DNA from: Palsa-1400 sp036501625 | GTDB taxonomy: Bacteria > Verrucomicrobiota > Verrucomicrobiia > Limisphaerales > Palsa-1400 | Length of the DNA: 64,000 bases | NCBI GenBank assembly: GCA_036501625.1 | Contig: DASXZY010000088.1 | Location: forward strand, 124,001-188,000 | Direction: 5' to 3' | In this document: positions 16,864 to 27,300 of the stretch, in pieces | Layout of the letters: each line of letters opens with the position of its first letter | How positions within the stretch are numbered: position 1 is the first letter of the stretch | Translations under genes and position numbers: made by a program | Notes under the pieces: model-generated | Told to the model about the DNA's origin: nothing | Databases searched by the model: none | The model's input: the letters and a program-made list of their open reading frames with translations, nothing else

Positions 16864-18846
16864 ATGAAAATAAATAGACTTCTCGCGTTAGGACTCGCAA
16901 TTGCTGCTTTGGCGGCGAGCCGCTGCATGGCCCAAACAATCATCACCAACTCCTATACGAACACCTTTGACACTGGAGGCGCCACAACCTTTATCAGCGG
17001 GGGCGGCACCAGCGTGGCATCATGGCTGTATTGGTACGGCTTGTCGTTCGGCAACACCACGATGACCAACGACCCCACCATGGACGCGGACAATGAGACC
17101 AACAGCTCCGGTTCACTTTACTGCGCGCTGCCTTTCACTGGCCTAAATCAACAAGTGCAGATGTTCGGAACATTTGACAACGCCTCCGGCTACGACAGTT
17201 CGGTTGTCATGCCCCTCAACATCATCACGCAGATGGCCTTTGACATCCATGTCGCGCCAGGAACGCCGACGGACGGGAACGGCAATTTCGGCCAAATCAC
17301 ACCAAGCATAGTGGATCATGGATTTCAGGGAGGCGGGCGATTTGGCACTTGGGCATCAATGACGATACCAGGAGCCGCCACGAACGGATGGGTTCACATG
17401 GTGGTTCCAACGAACACCCTCCTGCCGGACATTCTATCGATGGAAAGCCAAGGGGATACGCAAGCCGCCGGATTCGGTTTCTACGTCCAGAGTTACGGTG
17501 GGTATCCAACCAATCCGATCACGTTCTGGATTGACAACGTCGCCGCAGTGGCTGCCTCCATTCCTCCTCCTCCTCCTCCTCCTCCCACGATGAGCATCGC
17601 CGCGGCGCAGCAGGGCTTAAACTTGTTCGCCGGAGCCGGCGCAGGGCTCAATAATCGTGAGAGCCTTGAAACGATTGGCAGCATTTATAGCTGGGTGGGG
17701 GCGTCAGGGCCGGTGAGCTATTCATTCACCCTCACCAACTACCCAATCGCGACCAACGCGCAATTTCAGACCCATATTTTCCTGGATCCAAACCCGAGCA
17801 CCGGCTCAGCCCCGGATTATTCGGACCCCAACTGCATCTTCTTTGACCTTGAAAGCACCGCTTCCGGCGGCGTCGCATGGATGTTCCGTTACAAAACCAA
17901 CGAGCCGCAGGGCAATACGATGGTCTATGGCAGCGGCACGCTCGCGACCGTGGGAAGCAGCAATATTCTCGGCACTTACATCGCGACCTTCAACAATAAC
18001 ACGAATGTCACGATGACCATGCCGGACGGCACCAGCACCAACTTCAGTATTCCTGATACCACCGGAGACACGACAGCCTTGTTTGCCAGCGGCGTGGTTG
18101 CCTATTTTGGCGTGCAAGCCAATAACTCGGTTGCCGTCAGTTCTCATATCGTTGCTTCCGACTTCAGCATCAGTGGATTGGGATCGGGCATCGATTTCAA
18201 CGACAACTTCATCGCGGATGATGGAGCCTTGAATAGCAGCATTTGGGAGATTAACGCCGTATATCCAAGCTGCGTTAAATTCCTGACGCCGGCTGATGTT
18301 TACTATGTCTATTGGTCAACGCCGGCGATTGGCTATTCGCTGCAAGAAAGCCCCACGCTGCTCAATCCGGATTGGACGACTCCAACTACCTACACCTCGT
18401 TTGTGGCCGGCACCAACGATGCGCAATTGATCAACACCAACGATCTTCCCGGCGGGAACATGGACTTCTTCTCCGTCGTCAAGCGCAACTTCACCAACTT
18501 GCTGGTCTTGCTGCCGGGTGAAACCAACGCGCCCAACACGCCCACTGGAAAAATTGGAACGCCCTTCTCGTACGGCCTGATTACCAACGGCGGCGTCATC
18601 GCTCTCACGGCCACGGTCATTGCAACAGATGCCAAATTCTATCCGGTGAGCGGAATCAGTGACATGATTCAGGTCACGGACAACGCCGGCGGGTCTGATC
18701 CGACTCCTGCGAATCTGGCGAACGGGACGGGTCAATACACCGTTTACTTCACCACCGCAGCCAACGGCATTGTGATCACGGCGGCTGACACGACGACTCC
18801 CTCGACGCCGGTTGGCAACAGTTCGACCTTTAATATCAGCAATTGA
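16864..18846 (+). CDS. Secreted two-domain beta-rich protein (partner of downstream pseudopilin-like gene)
   Basis: 660 residues from ATG 16864 with Sec signal MKINRLLALGLAIAALAASRCMA. A first beta domain (about 25-230, with TDGNGNFGQITPSIVDHGFQ and ending ITFWIDNVAAVA) resembles carbohydrate-binding jelly rolls. An eight-proline linker follows (about 234-241), then a second beta domain (about 245-480) and Thr/Asn-rich C-terminal modules with YSLQESPTLLNPDWTTPTTY. No catalytic motif is visible. The stop overlaps the next start as TGATG, so it is coupled to the pseudopilin-like gene. Confidence 0.65.
   Translation: MKINRLLALGLAIAALAASRCMAQTIITNSYTNTFDTGGATTFISGGGTSVASWLYWYGLSFGNTTMTNDPTMDADNETNSSGSLYCALPFTGLNQQVQMFGTFDNASGYDSSVVMPLNIITQMAFDIHVAPGTPTDGNGNFGQITPSIVDHGFQGGGRFGTWASMTIPGAATNGWVHMVVPTNTLLPDILSMESQGDTQAAGFGFYVQSYGGYPTNPITFWIDNVAAVAASIPPPPPPPPTMSIAAAQQGLNLFAGAGAGLNNRESLETIGSIYSWVGASGPVSYSFTLTNYPIATNAQFQTHIFLDPNPSTGSAPDYSDPNCIFFDLESTASGGVAWMFRYKTNEPQGNTMVYGSGTLATVGSSNILGTYIATFNNNTNVTMTMPDGTSTNFSIPDTTGDTTALFASGVVAYFGVQANNSVAVSSHIVASDFSISGLGSGIDFNDNFIADDGALNSSIWEINAVYPSCVKFLTPADVYYVYWSTPAIGYSLQESPTLLNPDWTTPTTYTSFVAGTNDAQLINTNDLPGGNMDFFSVVKRNFTNLLVLLPGETNAPNTPTGKIGTPFSYGLITNGGVIALTATVIATDAKFYPVSGISDMIQVTDNAGGSDPTPANLANGTGQYTVYFTTAANGIVITAADTTTPSTPVGNSSTFNISN
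17563..17583 (+). repeat. (CCT)7 microsatellite coding for a polyproline linker
   Basis: Seven perfect CCT units followed by CCC encode the eight-proline linker of the secreted protein. The three-base unit means length changes would alter linker length without shifting the frame. Confidence 0.9.
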
Positions 18847-19787
18847 TGAAGCTCCGCTTCCATCGGGCGGGCCCGGAGGAAATCCGGCGCCCGCTGCTCC
18901 TGATCGGGGGCTTTACGCTGATTGAGTTGCTGGTGGTTATTGCGATCATCGCCATCCTGGCGGGCCTGCTGCTTCCGGCCTTGTCACATGCCAAGCAGCA
19001 GGCGCAAACGACCCAATGCATGAGCAACGGGCATCAGATGATGGTGGCCTGGCACATGTATGCCGATGATAACGTCGACGTGCTTCCTCCCAACGACTAT
19101 CCGTGGTTGACGCCGTTCTTCGGCAACAGCAACCCGCGCTCCCTCAGAAATTGGGTTTGCGGCACCATGGAGTCGCCGATTGATGCGATCACCATCAGCG
19201 AGCTGACGGACCCAGTCGGCACGGCCCTTGCCAACTATCTTCCCAACGCTCTTGTTTATCATTGTCCGGCCGACCTGCAAATTGATCCATACTCGAAAAA
19301 GATTCATGTGCGGAGCATGTCCATGAATTCCGCCGTGGGCACGGTCTGGAATAGCAGCAGCACCTATACCAGTGGCGGACCTCGCCTTGGCTCTGCGGTC
19401 TTGGGCGAGTGGCTCGACGGACAAAGCTATACCGCCAATAATTATCTGACTTACGGCAGAATGTCTTCTTTCACCAAGCCCGGCCCCGCCAACACGTGGG
19501 TGTTGATGGATGAAAATCCGGTCTCGATCAACGACGGCTCGCTGGCTATCTCCGCCGCCGCATCGCGTGGAGCCACTTATCTCGTAGATTTCCCCTCCGG
19601 CACCCATGACCGCGCGGCTGGCATCGCGTTCGCGGACGGCCATTCTGTCATCCATCAATGGAAAGATCCGCGCACTTACTCCGCGGCTGGAATTGTCAAT
19701 GGCCAAGGCGCGCAGGGGCCGACTTTGCAGACCCCGGACGACATCGATTGCTTCTATCTCGCGCCCATCACTTCCGCGTTAAAATAG
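18846..19787 (+). CDS. Type II/IV pseudopilin-like secreted protein (FTLIELLVVIAIIAIL leader)
   Basis: 313 residues. A short basic leader (RPLLLIGG) precedes the prepilin peptidase site G/FTLIELLVVIAIIAILAG (about 22-41) and the hydrophobic N-terminal helix, continuing LLLPALSHAKQQAQTTQCMS. The rest resembles DUF1559-like pseudopilins abundant in Planctomycetes and Verrucomicrobia, ending with HDRAAGIAFADGHSVIHQWK. I prefer ATG 18846 (overlapping the upstream stop) over an in-frame TTG one codon earlier. Such proteins may form short pili or be anchored by the uncleaved helix; no secretion ATPase is nearby. Confidence 0.85.
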   Translation: MKLRFHRAGPEEIRRPLLLIGGFTLIELLVVIAIIAILAGLLLPALSHAKQQAQTTQCMSNGHQMMVAWHMYADDNVDVLPPNDYPWLTPFFGNSNPRSLRNWVCGTMESPIDAITISELTDPVGTALANYLPNALVYHCPADLQIDPYSKKIHVRSMSMNSAVGTVWNSSSTYTSGGPRLGSAVLGEWLDGQSYTANNYLTYGRMSSFTKPGPANTWVLMDENPVSINDGSLAISAAASRGATYLVDFPSGTHDRAAGIAFADGHSVIHQWKDPRTYSAAGIVNGQGAQGPTLQTPDDIDCFYLAPITSALK

Positions 19788-19899
19788 CCGTCCGTCTAAG
19801 TTCGCCTTCCGAGAGTTACTTCCGCGCCGCCTTCAACAACTCGCGGGCGCCTGAATTCCCAGGCCGCAGGCTTTCTCCAGCAGCGCATTCGCCTTTTGC

Positions 19900-20109
19900 T
19901 CATTTCGCGCCACGCACCCCGCCAAATGTCCATGCCAGTCGCGGATTGGTCCGGGCCGGCGAAAAATAGCCCAGCGCCAGAAACACCATCGTCAAAGCGG
20001 CGGTTAAGGCCAGCCCCGGCAGCATGGTGAAAGGATTGGAGGACGGCAAACTCATCGGCGAACCTCGCTCCGCTGGCATCGAGGCGCCGAACTTTTCTGG
20101 TTGACTCAT
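19900..20109 (-). CDS. Small membrane protein candidate, possibly a frameshifted remnant
   Basis: 69 codons with one likely transmembrane segment (MLPGLALTAALTMVFLALGY, about 29-48) after a hydrophilic start. It lies 74 bp downstream of the HEAT gene. In another frame of the same strand, the overlapping stretch down to 19833 reads DWHGHLAGCVARNEQ and KANALLEKACGLG, which looks like a TPR-type helix pair. The two together may be one short gene broken by a frameshift. Function unknown. Confidence 0.35.
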   Translation of the reverse strand: MSQPEKFGASMPAERGSPMSLPSSNPFTMLPGLALTAALTMVFLALGYFSPARTNPRLAWTFGGVRGAK

Positions 20110-20183
20110 GGAGCAGCCATTTTACCCGCGCTCCGAGCCGCCACCAAGCGAAAATTCGGTTGGCGGCGAGAATAAAGGCCCGG

Positions 20184-21878
20184 TCACGGCAACGCCAGAA
20201 TTCCCGGCAAATCGAGTTTGGCCGCTTCCTGGGGATCAATTTTTTTGAGGCCCGTGGCTGCCATCCTGCGAAACATGAAGCCTTCCTGCTCCGATTCCGC
20301 CATTTTCTCCAGCATGGGAAGCGCCGCCTTTGCGGATGGGCCGATGTCGCCCAAAAGCGGAATGGCGGAAAGCAAGGAAAGCGACTCATTATCGTCCATG
20401 ATTTCTTTGACAGGCGCCTCCTTCTCCAGGCCCAGCCTCCACAAGGCCACTTTCGCGGGCCATCCGAAGCGCGGGTGCGCTTTGACATCGGGATGGCTGG
20501 CAAGCTCTCGCAGGATGGGCCCTAATTCGGATTTCTCTTCCGGCGCGATTCTGGCCAGCGCCGCCGCGGCCGCAATCCGCTGCACAGATTTGCCCGTTTT
20601 CATCATTTCTTTCAGCGTAGGCACGGCCGCAGCCGCTCCGGGTCCGATGCTTCCCAAGGCCCGGCACAGGCTGGCCGTTTGAATGTCCATTCTCCTTGTC
20701 GCTGGCAGGAGCGTGACCAGGGCCGGCACGGCTGGTTGGGCGGCGGGGCCGATTTCCGCCAGTGCATTGGCGGCCATGTCGGCGCCCAGGCCGGGAAAAC
20801 TGTTGGGTGGCGGAGCCATTTGGAGAACATAAATCAGCGCGGGCACGGCTGGCGCCGCGTCCGGCCCGTACATGCCAATGACCTCCAGCGCCCGCAGCCG
20901 CTCCCTGGCGCTGCCTCGAATGTCCCGCGCCAACTGTTCCACTTTCGCTGGGACATTTTGATTCATTTCACGCACGACCTCTCGGTAATGGCCGGAGTCA
21001 ATCTTCGAGAGAGCGATCGCGGCGGCGCTTCGCATGTGTTCGTCGCGATTAGTCAATTGTTGCTCAATCAGCGGCAGCGCCGGTTGGGCGGCCGGCCCCA
21101 TCTCGCCCAAATACTCCAGCGGCGCCTCGCGCGTCTGGAACGTGCCGCGAGGGGCGCGCAATTGGCCGGTCAATATTTGCAGCACAAGATTTGTTTGACG
21201 ATCGATCTTCCAAATCGCATGGGCCACGGAATTGGAGATCACCTCATCCCCGCCCGGCAACTTCCGCAATAGCACCGGCACGGCGCTCGCGGCTTTTGGC
21301 CCAATGCTGCCGATCAAGGTGATCGTCTCGGCGGCGTCGGGCTCCCATCGCACTGCCTGCAGGTCGTGGAGAAAATCAGGAAGATAATCCGCCTTGGCAT
21401 CGCCCAGCGCCTCAAGCGCCGCGGCTACATCGAAGTCACGCGTGATGAGGCTGGCGCCGGCATCGTCATTGAATCGGCGCATGAGCGCCGGCAGGGCCGC
21501 CCCTGCGTCAGGCCCCAACGCTTGAAAGACCCGAAGCGCCGACGCGCCGCGATCAACCCGGCGGCGGGGCGCGAACGCGGCCCGAAGTCCATCCGGCAAG
21601 GGCAGCCCGGACTCCGCCAGCCAGCCGAACCACGAACGGCGGCGCTGGCGCCTGTCCTCCGTCACGCAGTCAACAAGAAACGAAATGCCCGGCTTTCCCA
21701 TGCCTCGAAACGCCGCCGCTGCCTCCTGCGTCCCCGGCTGGCCCGCCTGGCTCAGCCATTCGCTGGCTTTCTTCCCCTCAAAACTCGGTTCGCGCGCGGA
21801 CTGCCAAATCACCGCCCCAAGCACAATGAACGCGGCCGCCGCCAGCCATTGCAGAGCGCGCGTTCGGTTCCCGTTCAC
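20184..21878 (-). CDS. Membrane-anchored HEAT-repeat protein coupled to purF
   Basis: About 564 residues: one N-terminal transmembrane segment (ALQWLAAAAFIVLGAVIWQS) then about a dozen HEAT/PBS-like helical repeats (such as LGPDAGAALPALMRRF, IGPKAASAVPVLLRKL, MGPAAQPALPLIEQQL, IGPAAQPAVPALVTLL, IGPSAKAALPMLEKM). HEAT arrays are protein-interaction scaffolds and no enzyme motif is seen. The start is taken as GTG 21878, which overlaps the purF stop as GTGA; the longer upstream frame is a shadow of purF. The coupling to a purine gene is odd and may be only transcriptional convenience. Confidence 0.75.
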   Translation of the reverse strand: MNGNRTRALQWLAAAAFIVLGAVIWQSAREPSFEGKKASEWLSQAGQPGTQEAAAAFRGMGKPGISFLVDCVTEDRRQRRRSWFGWLAESGLPLPDGLRAAFAPRRRVDRGASALRVFQALGPDAGAALPALMRRFNDDAGASLITRDFDVAAALEALGDAKADYLPDFLHDLQAVRWEPDAAETITLIGSIGPKAASAVPVLLRKLPGGDEVISNSVAHAIWKIDRQTNLVLQILTGQLRAPRGTFQTREAPLEYLGEMGPAAQPALPLIEQQLTNRDEHMRSAAAIALSKIDSGHYREVVREMNQNVPAKVEQLARDIRGSARERLRALEVIGMYGPDAAPAVPALIYVLQMAPPPNSFPGLGADMAANALAEIGPAAQPAVPALVTLLPATRRMDIQTASLCRALGSIGPGAAAAVPTLKEMMKTGKSVQRIAAAAALARIAPEEKSELGPILRELASHPDVKAHPRFGWPAKVALWRLGLEKEAPVKEIMDDNESLSLLSAIPLLGDIGPSAKAALPMLEKMAESEQEGFMFRRMAATGLKKIDPQEAAKLDLPGILALP

Positions 21879-23332
21879 AGCAGCTTGATTTGCATCTCCT
21901 CTTTTTCCAGCCCCTCGGTCAGGCCCTCGATGCGCGCGCGGCGGCGCTCGATGATGTGCTTGTCCAACTGCTCGTCGTAGGGCACCGGATAGCGGCCGTC
22001 GTAACACGCCATGCAAAACGAGTCCTTCGGCAGGCCCGTCGCCTTGACCATCCCCGCCTCGGACAAATAGGCCACCGAATCGGCGTTGAGATAGCGGCGG
22101 ATTTCGTCCAATGAATGATTGACAGCCATCAGCTTGGAGCGGTCGGGGAAATCAATGCCGTACACGCACGGGTTTTTGTGCGGCGGGCAGCTTACCAGCA
22201 CATGCACTTCCTTGGCGCCCGCCTCTTTTAAATTGTTGACGCGCGCCTTGCAGGTCGTGCCGCGCACGATGGAGTCGTCCACCACAATGACCCGCTTGCC
22301 TTTGACCAATTCGGTGATGAGGTTCAATTTGACGCGCACGTTGAAATCGCGGATGAGCTGGGACGGCTGGAGGAAGCTCCGGCCCACATAATGGTTGCGC
22401 ACGAACGCCATTTCATAAGGGATTTTCGATTCCAGCGAATACCCCAGCGCCGCGCAATTGCCGCTGTCCGGCACCGGCACGATCACGTCGGCTTGGATCG
22501 GATGCTCGCGCGCCAGTTCGCGGCCCATCTCCACGCGCACCTTGTAAACGTTGCGATTGGCGATATTGCTGTCCGGCCGGGCGAAATAGACGTATTCAAA
22601 AATGCAAAAAGCGCGCCGCTGATGGTCGGGAAACGCTTGCAGCGTGCGCGGGCCGTTTTCGTCAATAATAACGATTTCCCCCGGCGCGATCTCCCGCTCG
22701 AATTTGGCCGAGATCAAGTCCAGCGCGCACGTTTCGCTGGCCAGCACCCAGCCGTGCTCGAGCTTGCCCAGGCAGAGCGGGCGAAAGCCAAACGGGTCGC
22801 GCACGCCGATCAACTCCCGCTCCGTCAGGATGGCCAGGGAATAAGCGCCTTCCAGCCGGCGCACGCTTTGCACCAGATTCTCGCTGCCGGCCGCAGCGGG
22901 CTGGCACAGGAGATGGAGGATGATCTCGCTATCGACCGTGGTGGTGAAAATCGCGCCCTTGTCCTCCAATTCCTCCCGCAAGGCGGCCGCGTTGGTCAGG
23001 TTGCCGTTGTGGGCGATGGCGATCTGCCCGCGTTTGCCGTCGCCGGTCAGCGGCTGGGCATTGCGCAAATGGGACGAGCCGGTGGTGGAGTAGCGGGTGT
23101 GGCCGATGGCCGAATGGCCGGCCAGGTCGTGCAGAATTTTCTCGTTGAAAATTTGCGAGACCAGGCCCATGCGCTTGTACTCGCGGAACTGCCGGCCGTC
23201 GCACGCGACGATGCCCGCGCTCTCCTGGCCGCGATGTTGCAAGGCGTAAAGGCCGTAGTAGGTCAGCTCGGCGGCATTCGGATGGCCGTAAACGCCAAAG
23301 ACTCCGCAATAATGTTTTGGATATGATTGCAT
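21875..23332 (-). CDS. purF: Amidophosphoribosyltransferase
   Basis: About 485 residues. It makes 5-phosphoribosylamine from PRPP and glutamine, the first step of purine synthesis. The N-terminal nucleophile is C9 in YPKHYCGVFGVYGHP after a short propeptide; an alternative start lies 21 codons upstream. RGQESAGI and RYSTTGSSH mark the glutaminase domain, and VIVVDDSIVRGTT the PRPP loop. Cysteines in AFCIFEYVYFARPDS, NPCVYGIDF and FCMACYDG match the 4Fe-4S ligands of the Bacillus-type enzyme. The gene is isolated from other pur genes here. Confidence 0.95.
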   Translation of the reverse strand: MQSYPKHYCGVFGVYGHPNAAELTYYGLYALQHRGQESAGIVACDGRQFREYKRMGLVSQIFNEKILHDLAGHSAIGHTRYSTTGSSHLRNAQPLTGDGKRGQIAIAHNGNLTNAAALREELEDKGAIFTTTVDSEIILHLLCQPAAAGSENLVQSVRRLEGAYSLAILTERELIGVRDPFGFRPLCLGKLEHGWVLASETCALDLISAKFEREIAPGEIVIIDENGPRTLQAFPDHQRRAFCIFEYVYFARPDSNIANRNVYKVRVEMGRELAREHPIQADVIVPVPDSGNCAALGYSLESKIPYEMAFVRNHYVGRSFLQPSQLIRDFNVRVKLNLITELVKGKRVIVVDDSIVRGTTCKARVNNLKEAGAKEVHVLVSCPPHKNPCVYGIDFPDRSKLMAVNHSLDEIRRYLNADSVAYLSEAGMVKATGLPKDSFCMACYDGRYPVPYDEQLDKHIIERRRARIEGLTEGLEKEEMQIKLL

Positions 23333-23437
23333 CAGGGCAAAGCGCTCTCTGCGATCATGAAACAAGGGCAATCGCTTTGGCGCAAGCTCATTCAAACTTA
23401 CGACAGGAAATGGCGCCCGCCAGAAGGCGGTGAAGAA

Positions 23438-24295
23438 TTACTCGTTGAGGGACGCAGCCGTCAGCCGGGGGAGAACATTAAGCAGCGTTGTTGGGAAATC
23501 TCGCGGGTTTTGGTACATGTAAGCGTCCCGCGAGCCGCCCGTGGCCCAACTGGTCAGGAACCACATCGTATTAAGTTTTTGCCAGCCGGCGGAGCCGTCC
23601 ATAAAGACTTCGTTGCCGCCTTGGGGCCGTTTGTTGGGCAGGTGGGAAGGCATGTTCACAAAAGCAAACGGGCCTTCGGCGTCTCCGGGATCGTTGCCGC
23701 CCCACGCACTATCGACATACATGATCGTGTCGGCGCTCAGCACCCACCACGGCTTGGATTTGGTCGTTTTAACGGGGCTGGGCGCGTTGAGAAAAGCGCC
23801 CTGATCATTGTTCCAGGCGGTGATGCCGCCATAGTATTGATAACCCAGCACGACCTGCCCGCCGAAGGCGTTGTTCTCGTCATCCGTGTAGCCCGGCTGA
23901 TAAACGGGGAAGCCGGGCCGATTCGGGCAGGACCAAATCGTCCGCCCGGAATTGGTCTGGGACGTGCCGGGCATTTGCAGGTAATTAGGCATGCCGGACA
24001 CGCCTGACAAACCTAAAACAGGATCAATGCAAATCTGCACCCATTCCGTGAAGGTCGGATTATTGGGCCGGGCCTGGAAGAAAACTTCCTGGTTGTCCGA
24101 CGCGTAGGAGGTCGCGCTGATGTACACCTGCCGCAGATTGCTCAGGCAACTGGTGCGCGCGGCCTGCTCCTTCGATTGCGCCAGCGCGGGCAGCAGCAGC
24201 GCCGCCAGGATCGCGATAATGGCGATGACCACCAGAAGCTCAATCAGCGTGAATCCTTCGCTGGCAGGCCGTCGCAATATGAGCCGGGATCGCAT
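23438..24295 (-). CDS. Pseudopilin-like secreted protein, partner of the LamG giant
   Basis: 285 residues. Prepilin leader with basic start (MRSRLILRRPASEG) and FTLIELLVVIAIIAILAALL, followed by LPALAQSKEQAARTSCLSNL. The C-terminal half is Gly/Asn/Pro/Trp-rich with GNEVFMDGSAGWQ, close in plan to the protein at 18846. It starts 10 bp after the stop of the LamG gene, repeating the arrangement of a large secreted protein followed by a pseudopilin. Confidence 0.85.
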   Translation of the reverse strand: MRSRLILRRPASEGFTLIELLVVIAIIAILAALLLPALAQSKEQAARTSCLSNLRQVYISATSYASDNQEVFFQARPNNPTFTEWVQICIDPVLGLSGVSGMPNYLQMPGTSQTNSGRTIWSCPNRPGFPVYQPGYTDDENNAFGGQVVLGYQYYGGITAWNNDQGAFLNAPSPVKTTKSKPWWVLSADTIMYVDSAWGGNDPGDAEGPFAFVNMPSHLPNKRPQGGNEVFMDGSAGWQKLNTMWFLTSWATGGSRDAYMYQNPRDFPTTLLNVLPRLTAASLNE

Positions 24296-24305
24296 GGTTG
24301 ATCCT

Positions 24306-27300
24306 TTATTGCGGCCCCAGCGGCTGATAAACCACGCGGTAATACATCAATTGCCCGCTGATCGGGAATTCCATCGAGTAAATCGCGCCATGCTGCGCCG
24401 GATTCACGCCGTCGATTGCGTTCTGCCAGTGCTTCAGGTCGGGGCTTTCCTGGAAAACGATGCTTGACTGACCCGAATACTGCGCCGCCGCTTTGAGCAG
24501 CAGATAACCATCAACAGGGTTGACTCCAGAACTGACCATCTGCGGGGTCGGGTTGGCGCTAATGACGATAGCGTTAATGAAAACATCGACATCAGCCAGG
24601 TAGGCTTGATCGGCCACCCCTTGCAGGTCCAAGGTGCCGCTGGGGCTGGATTGCAACAACGCCCCGAACGTGTCATCGCCATCCGCCAACGGCAGATTGG
24701 CGCCGTTGAACGCATACTGGGCCAGGAACGCGCCTGACGTGGCTTCCGTCCAATCAGCCGCGCGGAGCGGGGTGGTCACCGGGTCAAACGACCAAATGTT
24801 GACTCCATAGACGGTGTTCGGAGCCAAATGCTGGATCAACAAGTCGAGGCCGGTCGCCGTGACGCCATTCTCGAAGTTGTCAAAAATAAAGCTGTTGTAG
24901 AGGAAGGCCGTTGTCAAGTCCGGCGGGCTGTTCGAGACCGTTCCAGGCGGCGCGGTCGTGTTGCGGTCGCGGTCGGCCAGGGTCCCATTGTTCAGGGCCG
25001 AAACGGTCACCCGAGTCGTGCCATTGAACACTTCGCTCGGCTGGGCCAGCGTCATGGATTGGTACCCGGGCTGGACATTGCCCGGCGTGGCCACCGCGTT
25101 GAACTCCAGCTTCAGCACGGTTGCGTTCGCGTTGGTCGGCGGTGGCGAATAGGTTCCTACGACCTCCAATTGCACCGGGCTGCTGGTCACGACGCCAAAC
25201 TGATTGGAGATCACCACATAATAATAGCCATCATTGCCCGCCTGCGAATTGGGCACCACCAACACGTTGGTGCCGGCGGACGGATTGCTGGCCAGTGAAA
25301 TCGCGTTGCTGTCGTAATACCATTGATAGGACAGCGGCGGCGCGCCCGTGGCCGCCACGCTGAAGGTTTGCGTATCGCCGTTGTAACCGTTGGTGATCGA
25401 ACCCGAACTGCTGGAAATGATGGGCGAGGGGTTGGCGATGATTTCGATCGCGTTGATAAAGACCGAGAACTGGCTGTTAACGCTCAACGCGTCCATCACA
25501 CTTTGGATATCCAACTGGCCATCCGGGCTGGAGAACAGCACGGCGTTGATGGTGTCCATGTTATCCGCCGCCGGTTGGACGGCGCCGTTGAAAACATATG
25601 GATCGGCAAAGACCGTTCCGGAAATTGCCTCCGTCCAATCCGAGTAGCGCGAGGGCGTGCTGGCGGGATCGAACGACCAAATCTCAACATTGTAAGCCGT
25701 GCTCGGCGCCAGATGCTCGATCAACAGGTCAATGCCTGAGCCGCCGGTCTCCACGTCGTCAAATATAAAACTATTGTAAACAAGCGCCGTATTGAGCGCG
25801 GGCGGATTATTGGTGACAGTATTCGGCTCCGCGGTGGTGTTGCGGTCGCGGTCCGTCAACACGGCCCCGCCAATCGCTGAAAGGGTCACTTTGGTTGTGC
25901 CATTATAGACGACGCTCGGCATCGCCAAGGTCATCGTTTGGAACCCGGGGGCGATATCCGCGGGAGTGGCCACCGCGTTAAACTCCAGCTTCAACACGAT
26001 GGAGTTCGCGTTAGTCGGCGACACCCCATAATTATTGACTGCCAGTTGCACGATGGAACTGTTGGTTTTTCCGCCGCCGCTTTGGCCGCTGCCCGGCGCG
26101 ACGCCGTTCGAGGCAACCAGATAATAATAACCGCTGTTGGTCAATTGCGCGTCCGTCAGCGTCAGAACGCTGTTGGTCGCGGTCGGATTGCTGGCCGATG
26201 GAATGGCCGTCCCGGAATAATTGGAGGCGGCGTTGTAATACCATTGGTAGCTGATCGGCGGGCTGCCCACCGCGCTCGCTCCGATGGAAACGGTGTCGCC
26301 GACGTACTGGTTCGTCAACAATGCCGGCGGTTCAGCCGCGTAGGATGGAGAAGTAATCACGCTGGGCGCCGGCACGGCATTGGTTTGGAGTTGCTGCACC
26401 TCCGTGTAGCTCAAGGCGCGATCCCACCAGGCCACATCATCCATCTCGCAGGTGGTTCGCTGGCTGGCGGCCTTGCCGCGCCAACTGCATGCCAGCGCTT
26501 CCGAATTGAATGCCCACGTCAGATTGGAGCGCAATGTGGGCGTGGCATTGGTGCGAATGTAGCTGAACGCCGCCGGGTCCATGACCCCGTCCACGTAAAG
26601 CGTAACCGTGCCGGATTTGTCCACCCAAACCACATGATGCCAATTGCCGTCCATAACGCTGTTGGAAGACAAAACAAAGGGCACGACCGCCTGGTTTTGG
26701 TCGCTGCGCACATAGCAAGCGAGGTTCGTGGCTGGCCCGGCCGCGCTCAACGTCGTGCCGAAGCTCAGGAACGTTGTGGTCTGCGAAGAGGACGCATTGT
26801 CAAATATAACCGTGTTCACCTGCGTCCCGGCCCCCTGGCCGTTGACCCAGTAGGAGATGCTGTAATTGGTGTAGTTGAACGCCGGCACGATGCCATCCAG
26901 GTAGCCGTTTTGCAGGCTGGCGCTGTTGAACGACAGCGCATTGCTGAAGACGCCGGGCACGACGCTGCCCCCGGTCATGTTCGTCAAGTTGAAATTGTTG
27001 GCGAGGTAAATGTCGGGCGTGTTATTGGGAATGGCATTGGTTTCGATGGTATCCGAGGGCCAGTATCCGAAGCAGCCCAGGCTCAATTCCGGCGCCGGGT
27101 CCGGCAGGACCACCAGGGGCGCGGGAACGCTCGAAACCGTGCCGTTGGGATTGGAGGCCGTGACGTAAATGCTGTTGCTGCCCGCGCTGGTCATGGTGTT
27201 GTTATAGACCGGCAGAGACAGGATTTCGTTGGTTGCGCCGCTGATGGCCGCGCCGTTCTCGTACCATTGCAGGCTCAAGGGCGGCGTTCCGATGGCGTTG

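Noticed and set aside
17563..17583. Microsatellite as a phase-variation switch
   Set aside because: The unit is three bases, so slippage cannot change the reading frame.
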